Part shown: piece by piece, positions 28,855 to 40,051 of the stretch | How positions within the stretch are numbered: the first letter of the stretch is position 1 | Layout: every line of letters begins with the position of its first letter | From: Vicinamibacteria bacterium | GTDB taxonomy: Bacteria > Acidobacteriota > Vicinamibacteria > Fen-336 | Assembly (NCBI GenBank): GCA_025994075.1 | Contig: JAMQGV010000043.1 | Coordinates: 1-54,975, forward strand | DNA: 54,975 nucleotides | Reading direction: 5' to 3' | The notes under the pieces: generated by a model | The model's input: the letters and a program-made list of their open reading frames with translations, nothing else | What the model was told of the DNA's origin: nothing | Database searches by the model: none | Program-made: the position numbers and the translations under genes

Positions 28855-29742
28855 ATGGCCCAACTCACCGACTTGCTCGAGCAGGCGACGAACGAGACGC
28901 TCGGCCTCAGCCTGCAGGCGGAGATCGCGCTCGGCGCCGTCGGGGACGTGATCGGCCACGCGCGGGCCGTCGCCGAGCGCGCCGGGGCCGATGGCGCCGC
29001 GGCCCAGGCCGGCCTGGCCGCGCTGGCCGAGCGCCTCGCGCAGCTCGAGGACGAGGTCGCCGAGCAGGCGGGCGCGGCCCGGGCCCGGCTCGACGAGCTG
29101 CAGGCCGAGGTCGGCGCCTCGCGCCAGCAGTTGCAGGGCGCCTTCGCCCGCATGCAGGAGCTGCTGGCCAGCGGCCGCGATCAGCAGCAGCGGCTGGCCG
29201 AGGCGTTCGACGCCGATTCCGATGCGGTCGTCGCCGCCGTCGACGAACTGGTCGCCGCGATCCGCGAACTCGAAGCCGAGGCCGCCGACGAGGTGGGCAG
29301 CCTCGAGTCCGCGGTGGGCGACTTCCGCGACCAGCTCCAGCGCATCCGCGACGACGTCTCCTCGCGTCTCGCCGAGGTGTCGGCCCAGGCGGCGGAGTTC
29401 GTCGCCGCGATCGAGGCGGCAGCCGAGCGCGCCGCCAGCCTGGCCGACGACGCGGTCGGCCGCGCGCGCGAGCAGGTCGAAGAACTCGCCCGCCAGGTGC
29501 CCGCCCAGGTGGATGAAGCTGCCCGCGCGATCGGCGACAGGCTCGGCCAGCAGGCGGTGGCACGGCTGTCGGAGCTGCTCGCGCGGATCGAGCAGGAGAT
29601 CGATGCCCTCGACCGCGAGGTGGGGGCGACGGTCGGAGACCTCGAGGAGCGTCGCGCCCGGATGCTCGAGCACGCGAACGGCATGCGCGTCTTCCTCGAC
29701 CACGTCGAACAGGTCGCGCGCGCGGCCCAGGTTCTCGCCTAG
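28855..29742 (+). CDS. Coiled-coil protein, first gene of five-gene cassette
   Basis: 295 residues, extremely rich in Ala, Glu, Arg and Leu, and almost wholly alpha-helical with heptad-like spacing ('LAALAERLAQLEDEVAEQAG', 'LQAEVGASRQQLQGAFARMQ'). There is no signal peptide, membrane helix, Cys or catalytic motif. I do not recognise a family; helical scaffold proteins of many kinds look like this. GGAGGG at 28843-28848 precedes the ATG. It ends 21 bases before the next, similar gene, and the last 25 residues ('MRVFLDHVEQVARAAQVLA') are less charged than the rest. Confidence 0.7.
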   Translation: MAQLTDLLEQATNETLGLSLQAEIALGAVGDVIGHARAVAERAGADGAAAQAGLAALAERLAQLEDEVAEQAGAARARLDELQAEVGASRQQLQGAFARMQELLASGRDQQQRLAEAFDADSDAVVAAVDELVAAIRELEAEAADEVGSLESAVGDFRDQLQRIRDDVSSRLAEVSAQAAEFVAAIEAAAERAASLADDAVGRAREQVEELARQVPAQVDEAARAIGDRLGQQAVARLSELLARIEQEIDALDREVGATVGDLEERRARMLEHANGMRVFLDHVEQVARAAQVLA

Positions 29743-29763
29743 CCCGGGCGCGAGGAGGAAGAG

Positions 29764-30870
29764 ATGTCCGACGGCCTGCGAGACCTCGAGCAGTTCATCC
29801 AGACGGTCGCGGAGAATCGCGCCCGCCTCCAGCAGGCGGCCGCCGAAGCGAAAGCGGCCGTCGGCGAGCTGGCGGCCTCGCGTGCCCGCTTCGAGGAGCA
29901 CAGCCAGGGCCTGGCGGCCGCCGCGCCGCGCGCGCAGACGGCGCTCGAGGCCGCAGGCGGGCGAGCCTCGGAGGCGCTGCGCGAGCTCGACGCGCAGAGC
30001 GAGGGCGGAACGCCCGAAGAGGTGGCGCTGCTCGTCGCCCGGGTGGCCACCGACGAAGCGGCGGCCGTCCAGCAGGCCGAGCAGGAGCTGGCTGCCCGCC
30101 ACGAGCAGGTGCGCGAGCAGGGCCTCGAGCCGCTGCGCTCGGCGGCCGACCGGGCGGAAGACGAAGCCCGCGAGATGCACGCGCGCGTCGGCGAGACGCT
30201 GACGGCGGCGTTCAAGTCGGTGACGCTGGGCATGGACGCGGTGCAGACGCAGTCCGAGTCGCTGCTGCCGGCCCTCACCGGCCAGATGCAGCGCTACGCC
30301 GAGCTGACCTCGAACGTCTCGGTGGCCGGCGACGGCTTGGCGGCCCGGGTCGAGGACGAGGTGCTGGAGCCGCTCGGCCTCGACGACGCCGGCGTGGCCT
30401 CGGCGGCGGGCGCTGCGACGGGCGCCACGGCCGGGTTCGCGACGGCCGGTGTCGGCTCCTTCGCGCCTGCGGCAGGCGGTGCGTCTCCGGTGCCTGCGGC
30501 AGCGGGAGCGGGCTTCGCCATTCCGCCGGGCGGCGCCGGCCTGATCCAGGACGGCGGCGCCTACGCCCAGCCCGGCCAGATGGTGGCCGCCGGCGCCGGG
30601 AACCTGATCGGGCTGGACGGCGCCAGCCTGATCGGAAACGATGCTGGCAGCCTCATCGGCAACGACGCCGGCAGCCTGATCGGGCTGGACGGGGCCAGCC
30701 TGATCGGCGAGGACGGCGCCAGCATGGTGGCTGCAGGCGGCGGCAACATGGTTGCGGCCGGTGCCGGGAACATGGTGGCTGCCGGTGCCGGGAACATGGT
30801 CGCCGCAGGCGCCGGGAACATCCTGCCTTCCGGTGGCGGCGGGCTCGTCGGCAACAGCGGCAACACGTAG
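29764..30870 (+). CDS. Coiled-coil protein with C-terminal octapeptide repeats
   Basis: 368 residues in three parts. Residues 1-205 are Ala/Glu-rich coiled coil resembling the neighbours. Residues 206-271 are a flexible Gly/Ala/Pro stretch. Residues 272-367 are twelve consecutive eight-residue units such as SLIGNDAG, SLIGLDGA and NMVAAGAG. The period, the alternating hydrophobic pair and the Gly/Asn/Asp turns suggest a narrow beta-solenoid or a polymerising tail. No signal peptide. A GAGGAAGAG ribosome site lies just before the ATG. Function is unknown. It is the most distinctive member of the cassette. Confidence 0.7.
   Translation: MSDGLRDLEQFIQTVAENRARLQQAAAEAKAAVGELAASRARFEEHSQGLAAAAPRAQTALEAAGGRASEALRELDAQSEGGTPEEVALLVARVATDEAAAVQQAEQELAARHEQVREQGLEPLRSAADRAEDEAREMHARVGETLTAAFKSVTLGMDAVQTQSESLLPALTGQMQRYAELTSNVSVAGDGLAARVEDEVLEPLGLDDAGVASAAGAATGATAGFATAGVGSFAPAAGGASPVPAAAGAGFAIPPGGAGLIQDGGAYAQPGQMVAAGAGNLIGLDGASLIGNDAGSLIGNDAGSLIGLDGASLIGEDGASMVAAGGGNMVAAGAGNMVAAGAGNMVAAGAGNILPSGGGGLVGNSGNT
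30577..30864 (+). repeat. Twelve in-frame 24-bp repeats (octapeptides)
   Basis: The repeats encode twelve octapeptides in two flavours: five of the [NS]LIGxD type in the middle, the NMVAAG type on both sides, and two degenerate terminal units (NILPSGGG, GLVGNSGN). Adjacent units differ mostly at third codon positions (for example three NMVAAGAG units with different Val, Ala and Gly codons). The protein pattern is therefore kept by selection rather than by very recent DNA slippage. Confidence 0.85.
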
Positions 30871-30885
30871 GAACGGGGGAGCGGT

Positions 30886-31230
30886 ATGGCCACGCTGCGC
30901 GAGTTGCTGCCGGCCTTCGAGGCCGAGGTCGATCGCCTGGAGACCGTGATCGAGTCCGAGGCGAACGAGCTGATCGAGGGCGTGTCGGGCGAGGTCGAGA
31001 GTCTCGCCATGCACGTGAACGTCAGCGTGACGACGCTGGTGGACGCCGCCCGCGACAAGCTGGGCGAAGGCGGCGTCGGCGAGTTGCAGGAGGAGCTGCT
31101 CGAGGGCGTGACGAGCCTCGGCGGCGTGTCCGTCACCGTGCTCGAGCGCCAGTACCTGATCGCCGAGATCGCCACCGCCAAGCGCGTGCTCGAGCAGATC
31201 GAGCAGAGCCTCGACGCCTTCGCGGATTAG
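30886..31230 (+). CDS. Small helical protein of the coiled-coil cassette
   Basis: 114 residues, all-helical by composition and acidic, without Cys, signal peptide or membrane segment. It is the only short member of the cassette and less alanine-rich than its neighbours ('VDRLETVIESEANELIEGVSG', 'VTVLERQYLIAEIATAKRVL'). It may be an adaptor or chaperone for the larger coiled-coil proteins; that is a guess from size and position. A GGGGAGCGG site precedes the ATG by a few bases, and the next gene begins 12 bases after its stop. No family is recognised. Confidence 0.65.
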   Translation: MATLRELLPAFEAEVDRLETVIESEANELIEGVSGEVESLAMHVNVSVTTLVDAARDKLGEGGVGELQEELLEGVTSLGGVSVTVLERQYLIAEIATAKRVLEQIEQSLDAFAD

Positions 31231-31242
31231 GAGGAGCGCACC

Positions 31243-32172
31243 ATGTCGGAACTGGCCCAGGCCGTCTCCCAGCTCGGGGACCTGCTCCCGACGCTGCCCG
31301 ATTCGCTGGCGGAGGTGCTGTCCTCGGCGCGCGCCGCCGACGCCCGCGCCGATGCCGCCGCCGACGAGCTCGAGCGCGCCGAGGGCGCCCTCGAGCGCCA
31401 CGAGACGCAGCTGCAGGAAAAGCTCGGCCGCCTGGCCCAGGTCGCGCAGCAGGCCTCCGAGCAGGTCGCGGCCGCGACTGCCCAGGCGGAGAACTCCGCC
31501 CGCGCCGCGCGCGAAGCGAGCGAGGCGTGGGGCGAGACGCTGCGCGAGACGAGCAGCGCCCTCGAGGCCGCGCTCGACGCCGCCCGCGAGCAGCTCGCCG
31601 CCGGCGCCCGCGAGGTCGAGGAAGCCCGCCAGCTCGTCGGCGACGAGGTCGGCGGCCTGCGCGCGCGGGCCGAGGAGGTGGGCGCCGCCGTGACCCGCGG
31701 CGTGGAGGCCGCGGTCTCCGCGATGGCCGAGGCGGGCGAGGCCGTGGAGGGCGCCGAGGCCGCGATCATCGCCGACGCCGAGCGCCTGCGCGCGGCGCTC
31801 GACGAACTCGGCAGCGGCATGGGCCGGGAGGCGGCGGCGCTGCTCGAGGTGGCGGTCTCGGGCCGCGACCAGGCCGTCGCGGAGCTGCAGGAGATCGTCG
31901 CCGGGCTCGAGGGTCTGAGCAGCGAGTCCACCGCGGAGATCGACCAGCGGGTCACCGAGCTGGCGCGCGCGATGTCGGACGGCGTCAGCCGCCTCCACGC
32001 GGCCGTCGACGCGCTCGACACCGCGCTGACGCGGGCCGCGGACGGCATCCGCCCGGTGCGCGAGGAGTACGAGGCCTTCGCCGAGGCGTTCGGCTGGTCC
32101 GAGCAGCCGCTCAACAACATGCTCGCCGAGGTCCGCCGCGCCGCGGAGCAGGCGGGCGTCCCCTTCGCCTGA
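31243..32172 (+). CDS. Coiled-coil protein, fourth gene of cassette
   Basis: 309 residues. A proline-containing N-terminus ('LGDLLPTLPDSLAEVLSS') leads into a long Ala/Glu/Arg coiled coil (about 25-270). The C-terminal 35 residues are different in character, with aromatic residues and prolines ('YEAFAEAFGWSEQPLNNML'), and could be a docking end. No signal peptide, membrane helix or enzymatic motif is visible. AGGAGGAG lies directly upstream of the ATG. The architecture parallels the first and fifth proteins, so these may be diverged paralogues. Confidence 0.68.
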   Translation: MSELAQAVSQLGDLLPTLPDSLAEVLSSARAADARADAAADELERAEGALERHETQLQEKLGRLAQVAQQASEQVAAATAQAENSARAAREASEAWGETLRETSSALEAALDAAREQLAAGAREVEEARQLVGDEVGGLRARAEEVGAAVTRGVEAAVSAMAEAGEAVEGAEAAIIADAERLRAALDELGSGMGREAAALLEVAVSGRDQAVAELQEIVAGLEGLSSESTAEIDQRVTELARAMSDGVSRLHAAVDALDTALTRAADGIRPVREEYEAFAEAFGWSEQPLNNMLAEVRRAAEQAGVPFA

Positions 32173-32182
32173 GGAGGTTGCC

Positions 32183-33115
32183 GTGGCCGATCTCGAAACC
32201 ACCGCCAGCCAGGCCGTCGAGCGCGTCGAGCGCCTCGTCGCGGAACTCGCCCTGGCCGACGAGGCGCTCGACCAGGCCGACGCGGAAGGCGAGCGCCTGC
32301 AGGGCGAGATCGCCGCCGCCGCGGCGGAGCTCGAGCGCGCGGGCGACGCGCTGGCCGGCAGAGTCGCGGCCGATCTCGAGACGCTCACGTCCGAGGCGGA
32401 GGAGACAGGCGGGCTGCTGGCCGCGCTGGGCTCGGAGATCGACGCCGGGACCGCGCTGCTGCAGGACGCCCGAGGGGCCTTCGGAGACGCGCTGGCCGGA
32501 GCCGGCGAGACGCTGGCCGCGGCCCAGGCCGAGCAGCAGCAGGCGCTGGGCCGCCTGGAGTCGCTGGTCGAGAGCGTGCGCCAGCGCGTCGACGCGCTGG
32601 AGAGCCAGCTCGACCAGGTCGCCGGAGAGGTGGACACCTTCCTCGGCGAGGAACTGTCGCAGGCGCTCGACGCGGTCCGCGCCCGCATCGAGGAGGCGAA
32701 GGTCCAGGCCGAGACCGCGACCGACCAGGCCGTCGAGCGCATCCGCGGCGAAGGCGCCGACTTCGCGGCCGCCGTGGCCGAGCTCAGGTCCGCGCTGGAG
32801 ACGGCCTTCGAGCAGGCGCCGGAGACCGTGAAGGCCGCCGCCGCCGAGGCCACCACGAGCTACCTCGAGGCCCACCGCGGCCTGGTGGCCGGCCTCGCCG
32901 AAGACGGCACCCGCGTGGTCGAGATGCTGCAGATCGCGCAAGGGGCCGTCGAAGAGAGCGGGCTCGAAGAGGTCGCCGCCCAGGCGGAAGCCGACTCGAA
33001 GGCCGTGCTCGACGGCCTGCAGCGGATCGTCGCCCACTACCGAGCGGCGACCGAGCACTGCGCCGAGTACGAGGTCGCCGGCGCGCGCGAGGCCCTGGCC
33101 CAGCTCCCGGCCTGA
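32183..33115 (+). CDS. Coiled-coil protein, fifth gene of cassette
   Basis: 310 residues with a GTG start preceded by GAGGAGG. The body (about 1-225) is continuous Ala/Glu/Leu/Gln coiled coil. The last 80 residues ('VVEMLQIAQGAVEESGLEEV', 'LQRIVAHYRAATEHCAEYEV') are more amphipathic and hold the only cysteine noted in the cassette. It starts ten bases after the fourth gene. Similar length and layout to the fourth protein suggest duplication. No known function. The gene is followed after 68 bases by an ECF sigma factor on the same strand. Confidence 0.68.
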   Translation: MADLETTASQAVERVERLVAELALADEALDQADAEGERLQGEIAAAAAELERAGDALAGRVAADLETLTSEAEETGGLLAALGSEIDAGTALLQDARGAFGDALAGAGETLAAAQAEQQQALGRLESLVESVRQRVDALESQLDQVAGEVDTFLGEELSQALDAVRARIEEAKVQAETATDQAVERIRGEGADFAAAVAELRSALETAFEQAPETVKAAAAEATTSYLEAHRGLVAGLAEDGTRVVEMLQIAQGAVEESGLEEVAAQAEADSKAVLDGLQRIVAHYRAATEHCAEYEVAGAREALAQLPA

Positions 33116-33168
33116 GTGCCGCCCGTGCCTTCGCCTCCGCCCACCGTGCCGGGCTGGCGCGGGGGCCT

Positions 33169-33174
33169 TAGACT
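33169..33174 (+). promoter_or_regulatory. -10 box for ECF sigma gene, nearly leaderless
   Basis: TAGACT ends nine bases before the ATG at 33184, the same spacing as at gltX. No Shine-Dalgarno sequence lies between them. Confidence 0.4.
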
Positions 33175-33183
33175 CGTGGCGCG

Positions 33184-33761
33184 ATGCCCGCTCGCGCCGA
33201 CGACGTCACGCGCTTGCTGAACGAGTGGAGCGGCGGCGACCGCGCCGCGCTCGACGCGCTGATCCCGCTCGTCCACCAGGAGCTGCGCCGGGTCGCGGCC
33301 CGCCACCTGCGTCGCGAGCGCTCGGACCACACGCTGCAGGCCACGGCGCTCGTCAACGAGGCCTACCTGCGCCTCGCCGATCAGCGCACCACGCACTGGC
33401 AGAACCGGCTCCAGTTCTACGCCGTCGCCTCGCGGCTGATGCGGCGGATCCTGATCGACCACGCCCGCCGCCGCCAGGCCGCGCGTCGCGGGTCGGCGCC
33501 GCACCGGATCGAGCTGGAGGACGTGGAGGCGGGTCGCGGTCCCGACTTCGACCTGCTGGCCCTCGACGAGGCACTCGACGCGCTCGCGCTGCAGGACGAT
33601 CGCCAGGCGCGGATGGTGGAGATGCGCTACTTCGGCGGCCTGTCCGTCGAGGAGACGGCGGAGGCGCTGCAGGTGTCGGCGTCGACCGTGAAGTCCGACT
33701 GGCGCCTCGCCCGCGCCTGGCTGCGGCGCTTCCTCGCGGGCCGCGGCGAGCCGGACTCCGC

Positions 33762-33765
<4 letters not shown>
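33184..33765 (+). CDS. ECF-type RNA polymerase sigma factor (PF07638/TIGR02999-like)
   Basis: 193 residues. Region 2 ('HQELRRVAARHLRRERSDHTLQATALVNEAYLRL', 'RLMRRILIDHARRR') and the region 4 helix-turn-helix ('LSVEETAEALQVSASTVKSDWRLARAWLRRFL', about 155-187) are plain. The 'HTLQATALVNEAYLRL' and 'RRILIDHARRRQAARRG' stretches are hallmarks of the sigma subgroup common in Acidobacteria and Planctomycetes, which often sits beside Ser/Thr kinases. That matches here: its stop overlaps the stop of a convergent kinase gene by four bases. No anti-sigma gene is visible, so phosphorylation by the kinase is a plausible control, though inferred. Confidence 0.92.
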
Positions 33766-36398
<2,633 letters not shown>

Positions 36399-36404
36399 GA
36401 CCGG

Positions 36405-36427
36405 ACTGTACCGGCGAACGCTACACT
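36405..36427. promoter_or_regulatory. Divergent -10 boxes between the two kinase genes
   Basis: On the minus strand TACAGT (36405-36410) ends six bases before the ATG of the left kinase. On the plus strand TACACT (36422-36427) ends twelve bases before the ATG of the right kinase. Both fit in a 41-base gap, so the two polymerase sites overlap and probably exclude each other. Confidence 0.45.
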
Positions 36428-36439
36428 CCCGCCACTCCC

Positions 36440-39064
36440 ATGCTCACCCCGGAACGCTGGCGGCAGGTCCGCCGCGCGCTCGACGCGGCGCTCGACGCGC
36501 CGCCGGACGAGCGCGTGCGCCGCGTGCGCGAAGCCTGCGGCGAGGACGAGAACTTGTGCCGCGAGGCGCTGTCGCTCCTGGAGTTCGCCGACTCCGGCGA
36601 GTGGCTGATCGACCGGCCCCCGCTCGTGCGGCTCGAGCCGGACGACGAGCTCGACGCCGGAACGCGGCTCGGCCCCTATCGCGTCGAGCGGCTGCTCGAT
36701 CGCGGCGGCATGGGCACGGTCTACCTCGCGAGCCGCGACGACGGCACGTTCCGCGGCCAGGTCGCGATCAAGATCGTCGAAGGCGGCCGCGCCGGCGCGC
36801 TGCTGCGCCGCTTCGAGGCCGAACGCCAGATCCTAGCGACGCTCGCCCACCCCAACGTCGCGAGGCTGCTCGACGCGGGCGGCGCGCCGGACGGGCGGCC
36901 GTACCTGGTGATGGAGCACGTCGACGGCCCGCCGATCGACCGCTGGTGCGAGCAGCGCGCGCTCCCGCTGCGGGACCGGCTCGCCCTCTTCCGGCAGGTG
37001 TGCGCCGCGGTGATGCACGCGCACCGACGCCTGGTCGTCCATCGCGACATCAAGCCCGACAACGTGCTGGTCGGCGCCGACGGCGTGCCCAAGCTGCTCG
37101 ACTTCGGGATCGCCAAGCTGCTCACCGACGAGCCGGGCCTGACCGCCACCCAGGCGCCGCTGATGACGCCGCACTACGCGGCGCCCGAGCAGGTGGAAGG
37201 GGGTCCGGTCACCACGGCCACCGACGTCTACGCGCTCGGCCTGCTGCTCTACGAGCTGCTGACCGGGCGCAAGGCGCAGGCCGTCGACGACCCGACGCCG
37301 GTCGCCGTGCTGCGCGCCGTCGTCGAGCGCGATCCGCCGCGGCCCAGCCAGGCGGCGCCGGAGGAGCGCCGCCGCGCGCTCGAGGGCGACCTCGACGCGA
37401 TCGTGCTGACCGCGCTGCGCAAGGAGCCGGAGCGGCGCTACGCCTCGGTCGAGCAGCTCGACGACGACGTGCGCCGTCACCTGCAGGGCCTGCCGGTCGC
37501 GGCGGTCGCCGACCGCTGGTCGTATCGCCTCGGCAAGCTGGTGCGCCGTCACCGCGTGGCCGCCGCCGCCGCGGGGCTCGCGCTCGTCGCCGTGATCGGC
37601 GGCGCAGGCGTCGCGCTGTGGCAGGCGCGGGTCGCGCAAGGCGAGCGCTCGCGGGCCGAGCGCCGGCTGGAGGACGTGCGGCGGCTGGCTCACGCGATGC
37701 TGTTCGACGTCCACGACGAGCTCGACCGCGGGCCCGTGAAGACGCGCCAGCTCCTGGCGCGGCGGGCCACCGAGTACCTCGACCGCCTGGCGGCCGAAGC
37801 CGAAGACCCCGTGCTGCAGCGGGAACTGGCCGCGGGCTACCTCCGCCTCGGCAGGATCCAGGGCGCGGGCCTGACCAGCGGCCAGCTCGGCGACGCCGCG
37901 GCGGCGGAGCAGAGCTTCGCCCGCGCCCGCGCGCTCCACGAGCGCGTACTGGCCGCCCTGCCCCGGGACTTCGAGAGCCGCCGCGAGCTCGCCCACCTCG
38001 ACTGGCTCGCGGGCCGCGCGCTGCTCGGCGCCGGTCAGCCGAAACCGGCGATCGACAGCTTGAACGCGGCCGTCACCGCGCTCCAGGCGCTGCTGCGCGA
38101 GCGCCCGGACGAGCCGGCCGCCAGCGAGCACCTCGGCGAGGCCTGGTACGGTCTCGTGCTCGCTTACGGCACCAACGCCGTCGCCGGCGTCGGCCGCCGC
38201 GACGAGGCGCGACGGGCGCTCGACCTGGCGCTGCCGCGCGCGGAGCGGCTCGCCCGCGAGCGGCCCGACGACGAGCACCGCTCGATGCTGCTCTCGAGCC
38301 TGCGCAACGAACTCGCCAACTGGCACCGCTTCGGAGGCGACGTCGAGAACGCGGCGCGAATCCTGGAGGCGCGGCTGCGCGAGGGCGAGGAGATGCTGAA
38401 GCGCCGGCCCGAGAGCCGCATGCTGCGCCGCGAACTGGCCGCGGCCTACGGCAACGCGGCGGCGATCGACGTCGCGCGCAAGGACACCGCGGCGCTGCTC
38501 GAGCACACCGGCAAGGCCCTGCCGCTGTTCGAGAGCCTGGCCGCCGAGGACCCCGCCAACGCGAACGTCCGCCAGGATCTCGCCGTCGGCCACCGCAACC
38601 ACGCCCGCGCGCTGACGCTGGCGGGCGAGCTGCCTGCGGCGCGGCGCCACCTCGACACGGCGGTCGCGCTGTTCCAGGAGCTCGCGAAGCTGAAGCCGGA
38701 CGACGTGTTCGTCGCCCGCCAGATCGCCTTCACCCACCTGGTCGCCTCGGACACCGTGAACCGGTTGCAGGGGCCGGCGGCGGCGCTGCGCGAGCTGGAG
38801 CAGGGCGCGGCGCTGTGCGATGCGCTGATCGCCAAAAGCCCCGACAACGCCACCGCGTGGCGCACGCTGGCCCAGATCGCCGCGGAGGGCGCGGACATCG
38901 CCGGCCGCGGCAGCCTCTCGGGCACGACCGCGCGCACCTGGCACACGCGGGCCCGCGCCGCCTGGCTCGGCCTGCAGAAGGTGTCGGGCGCCCTCGCGCC
39001 CCCGGACCAGGCCCGGCTCGACGCGGCGACGAAGGCGCTCGCGTCGCTGCCGCCGACGGGCTGA
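36440..39064 (+). CDS. Membrane Ser/Thr protein kinase with TPR region, paralogue of the divergent kinase
   Basis: 874 residues with the same order as its neighbour: N-terminal helical module, kinase domain (about 80-345), one membrane helix (about 372-395) and long C-terminal TPR array. K111, E128, D203, N208 and DFG D221 are present. The glycine loop reads 'LLDRGGMGTV', with the first glycine replaced by D87, which could lower ATP affinity. Matching blocks in both paralogues ('ERQILATL.HPNVARLL', 'DGRPYLVMEHV', 'TAWRTLAQ') show an inverted duplication. Substrates are unknown. Confidence 0.92.
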   Translation: MLTPERWRQVRRALDAALDAPPDERVRRVREACGEDENLCREALSLLEFADSGEWLIDRPPLVRLEPDDELDAGTRLGPYRVERLLDRGGMGTVYLASRDDGTFRGQVAIKIVEGGRAGALLRRFEAERQILATLAHPNVARLLDAGGAPDGRPYLVMEHVDGPPIDRWCEQRALPLRDRLALFRQVCAAVMHAHRRLVVHRDIKPDNVLVGADGVPKLLDFGIAKLLTDEPGLTATQAPLMTPHYAAPEQVEGGPVTTATDVYALGLLLYELLTGRKAQAVDDPTPVAVLRAVVERDPPRPSQAAPEERRRALEGDLDAIVLTALRKEPERRYASVEQLDDDVRRHLQGLPVAAVADRWSYRLGKLVRRHRVAAAAAGLALVAVIGGAGVALWQARVAQGERSRAERRLEDVRRLAHAMLFDVHDELDRGPVKTRQLLARRATEYLDRLAAEAEDPVLQRELAAGYLRLGRIQGAGLTSGQLGDAAAAEQSFARARALHERVLAALPRDFESRRELAHLDWLAGRALLGAGQPKPAIDSLNAAVTALQALLRERPDEPAASEHLGEAWYGLVLAYGTNAVAGVGRRDEARRALDLALPRAERLARERPDDEHRSMLLSSLRNELANWHRFGGDVENAARILEARLREGEEMLKRRPESRMLRRELAAAYGNAAAIDVARKDTAALLEHTGKALPLFESLAAEDPANANVRQDLAVGHRNHARALTLAGELPAARRHLDTAVALFQELAKLKPDDVFVARQIAFTHLVASDTVNRLQGPAAALRELEQGAALCDALIAKSPDNATAWRTLAQIAAEGADIAGRGSLSGTTARTWHTRARAAWLGLQKVSGALAPPDQARLDAATKALASLPPTG

Positions 39065-39085
39065 CCCGCCGGCGGCAGCGCGCCT

Positions 39086-39964
39086 TCAGCGCGTCGCGGG
39101 CAGGGTCAGGGCGCGCTCGAGGCGGATCGTCAGCTCGGTGCCGGCCGGCAGCGTGACGTCTTCGCCCTTGCCGGCGACGACGGTGCCGCCGCCGCCGAGG
39201 ATGGCGCCGATCACCGCGCCGTCCTTGCCGCCGAGGATGCCGCCGAGGATGCCGCCGACCACCGCGCCGATGCCCGCCTTCTTGTTGCGGTCCGCGGGCG
39301 GGGCGCCGACCGCCGCCACCTTGCCGCGCATGTCGAGCCGCTCGCGCTCGACCCAGACCGAGTCGAACTCGAGCACCAGCCGGCCGCCCTTGCTGGGACG
39401 CTGGGCCGGCTCCACCTCGCGCACGATGCCGCGGATGCGGGTGCCGGCGGCCAGCGCCACACGGCCGTCGTGCTGCACCGGCGTCTGCACGGAGACCTCG
39501 ATCCGGTCCTCGATCCGCGCGGTGCGCGACGACACCTCGTGGTCGAGGCGGACCCGGATCTCGGTCGCCACCGGCAGCACCACGTCGCGGGCCGCTTCGC
39601 GACGCCCGGGCGTCGCCGCGCCGAACGCGCGATCCATGTCCTCGAGCAGGTCGGCGACGCTGCGCCGGACGTCCTGCACCTCGTCGTAGGAGATGCCCAT
39701 CCCCTCGCGCCCGGTGCGCTGGTGGTGGCGGACCTTCACCTTGAGATAGATGGTCTCCTCGCGGATCTCCTCCGCCCGCTCGCGGAAGCGGTCGGCGTCG
39801 GTTCCGGGCTCGAGCGCGCCGAGCTCGGCGTCGAGGTTGGCGAGGTCCTCCTCGAGCCGCTGGAGGTCGCGCGGCCGCGCGTCGTCACGCGACTGGGCGA
39901 ACAGGGAGGGGGACGGCGAGAGCAGCAGGGCCAGCGCGAGGCCGGTCAGGGTTCGCAGCTTCAT
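39086..39964 (-). CDS. Secreted/envelope protein with glycine zipper
   Basis: 292 residues. A signal peptide (about 1-24, 'LALALLLSPSPSLFAQ') is followed by a charged helical stretch (30-85). A beta-rich domain with 'LPVATEIRVRLDHEVSSRTA' and 'GRVALAAGTRIRGIVREVEP' resembles the VirB10/TrbI-like 'LPxGTxIxVRL' pattern. A glycine zipper follows ('GAVVGGILGGILGGKDGAVIGAIL'), then a second 'LPAGTELTIRLERALTLP'. Glycine zippers usually insert in or line membranes. The exact role is unknown. The start is set at ATG 39964 so that the signal peptide leads; an upstream ATG at 39988 is the alternative. GGGAG precedes 39964. Confidence 0.65.
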   Translation of the reverse strand: MKLRTLTGLALALLLSPSPSLFAQSRDDARPRDLQRLEEDLANLDAELGALEPGTDADRFRERAEEIREETIYLKVKVRHHQRTGREGMGISYDEVQDVRRSVADLLEDMDRAFGAATPGRREAARDVVLPVATEIRVRLDHEVSSRTARIEDRIEVSVQTPVQHDGRVALAAGTRIRGIVREVEPAQRPSKGGRLVLEFDSVWVERERLDMRGKVAAVGAPPADRNKKAGIGAVVGGILGGILGGKDGAVIGAILGGGGTVVAGKGEDVTLPAGTELTIRLERALTLPATR

Positions 39965-40013
39965 CTCCCGATACTGCACCCGCTCCACAGCCCGGCCAAG
40001 GCCGTCGCGCGTG

Positions 40014-40019
40014 TAGAGT
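40014..40019 (+). promoter_or_regulatory. -10 box for the AcuI-type reductase gene
   Basis: TAGAGT, the same hexamer as before the AAA ATPase gene. It is followed after about 20 bases by GGAGGGGG and the GTG start at 40052. Confidence 0.4.
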
Positions 40020-40051
40020 GAGCGGACTCACGACTCACGGAGGGGGAAGCG

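Noticed and set aside
28855..33115. Coiled-coil cassette as chemoreceptors, SMC proteins or a tape-measure set
   Set aside because: No membrane helices, no conserved receptor hairpin, no ATPase ends and no phage or secretion genes around it.
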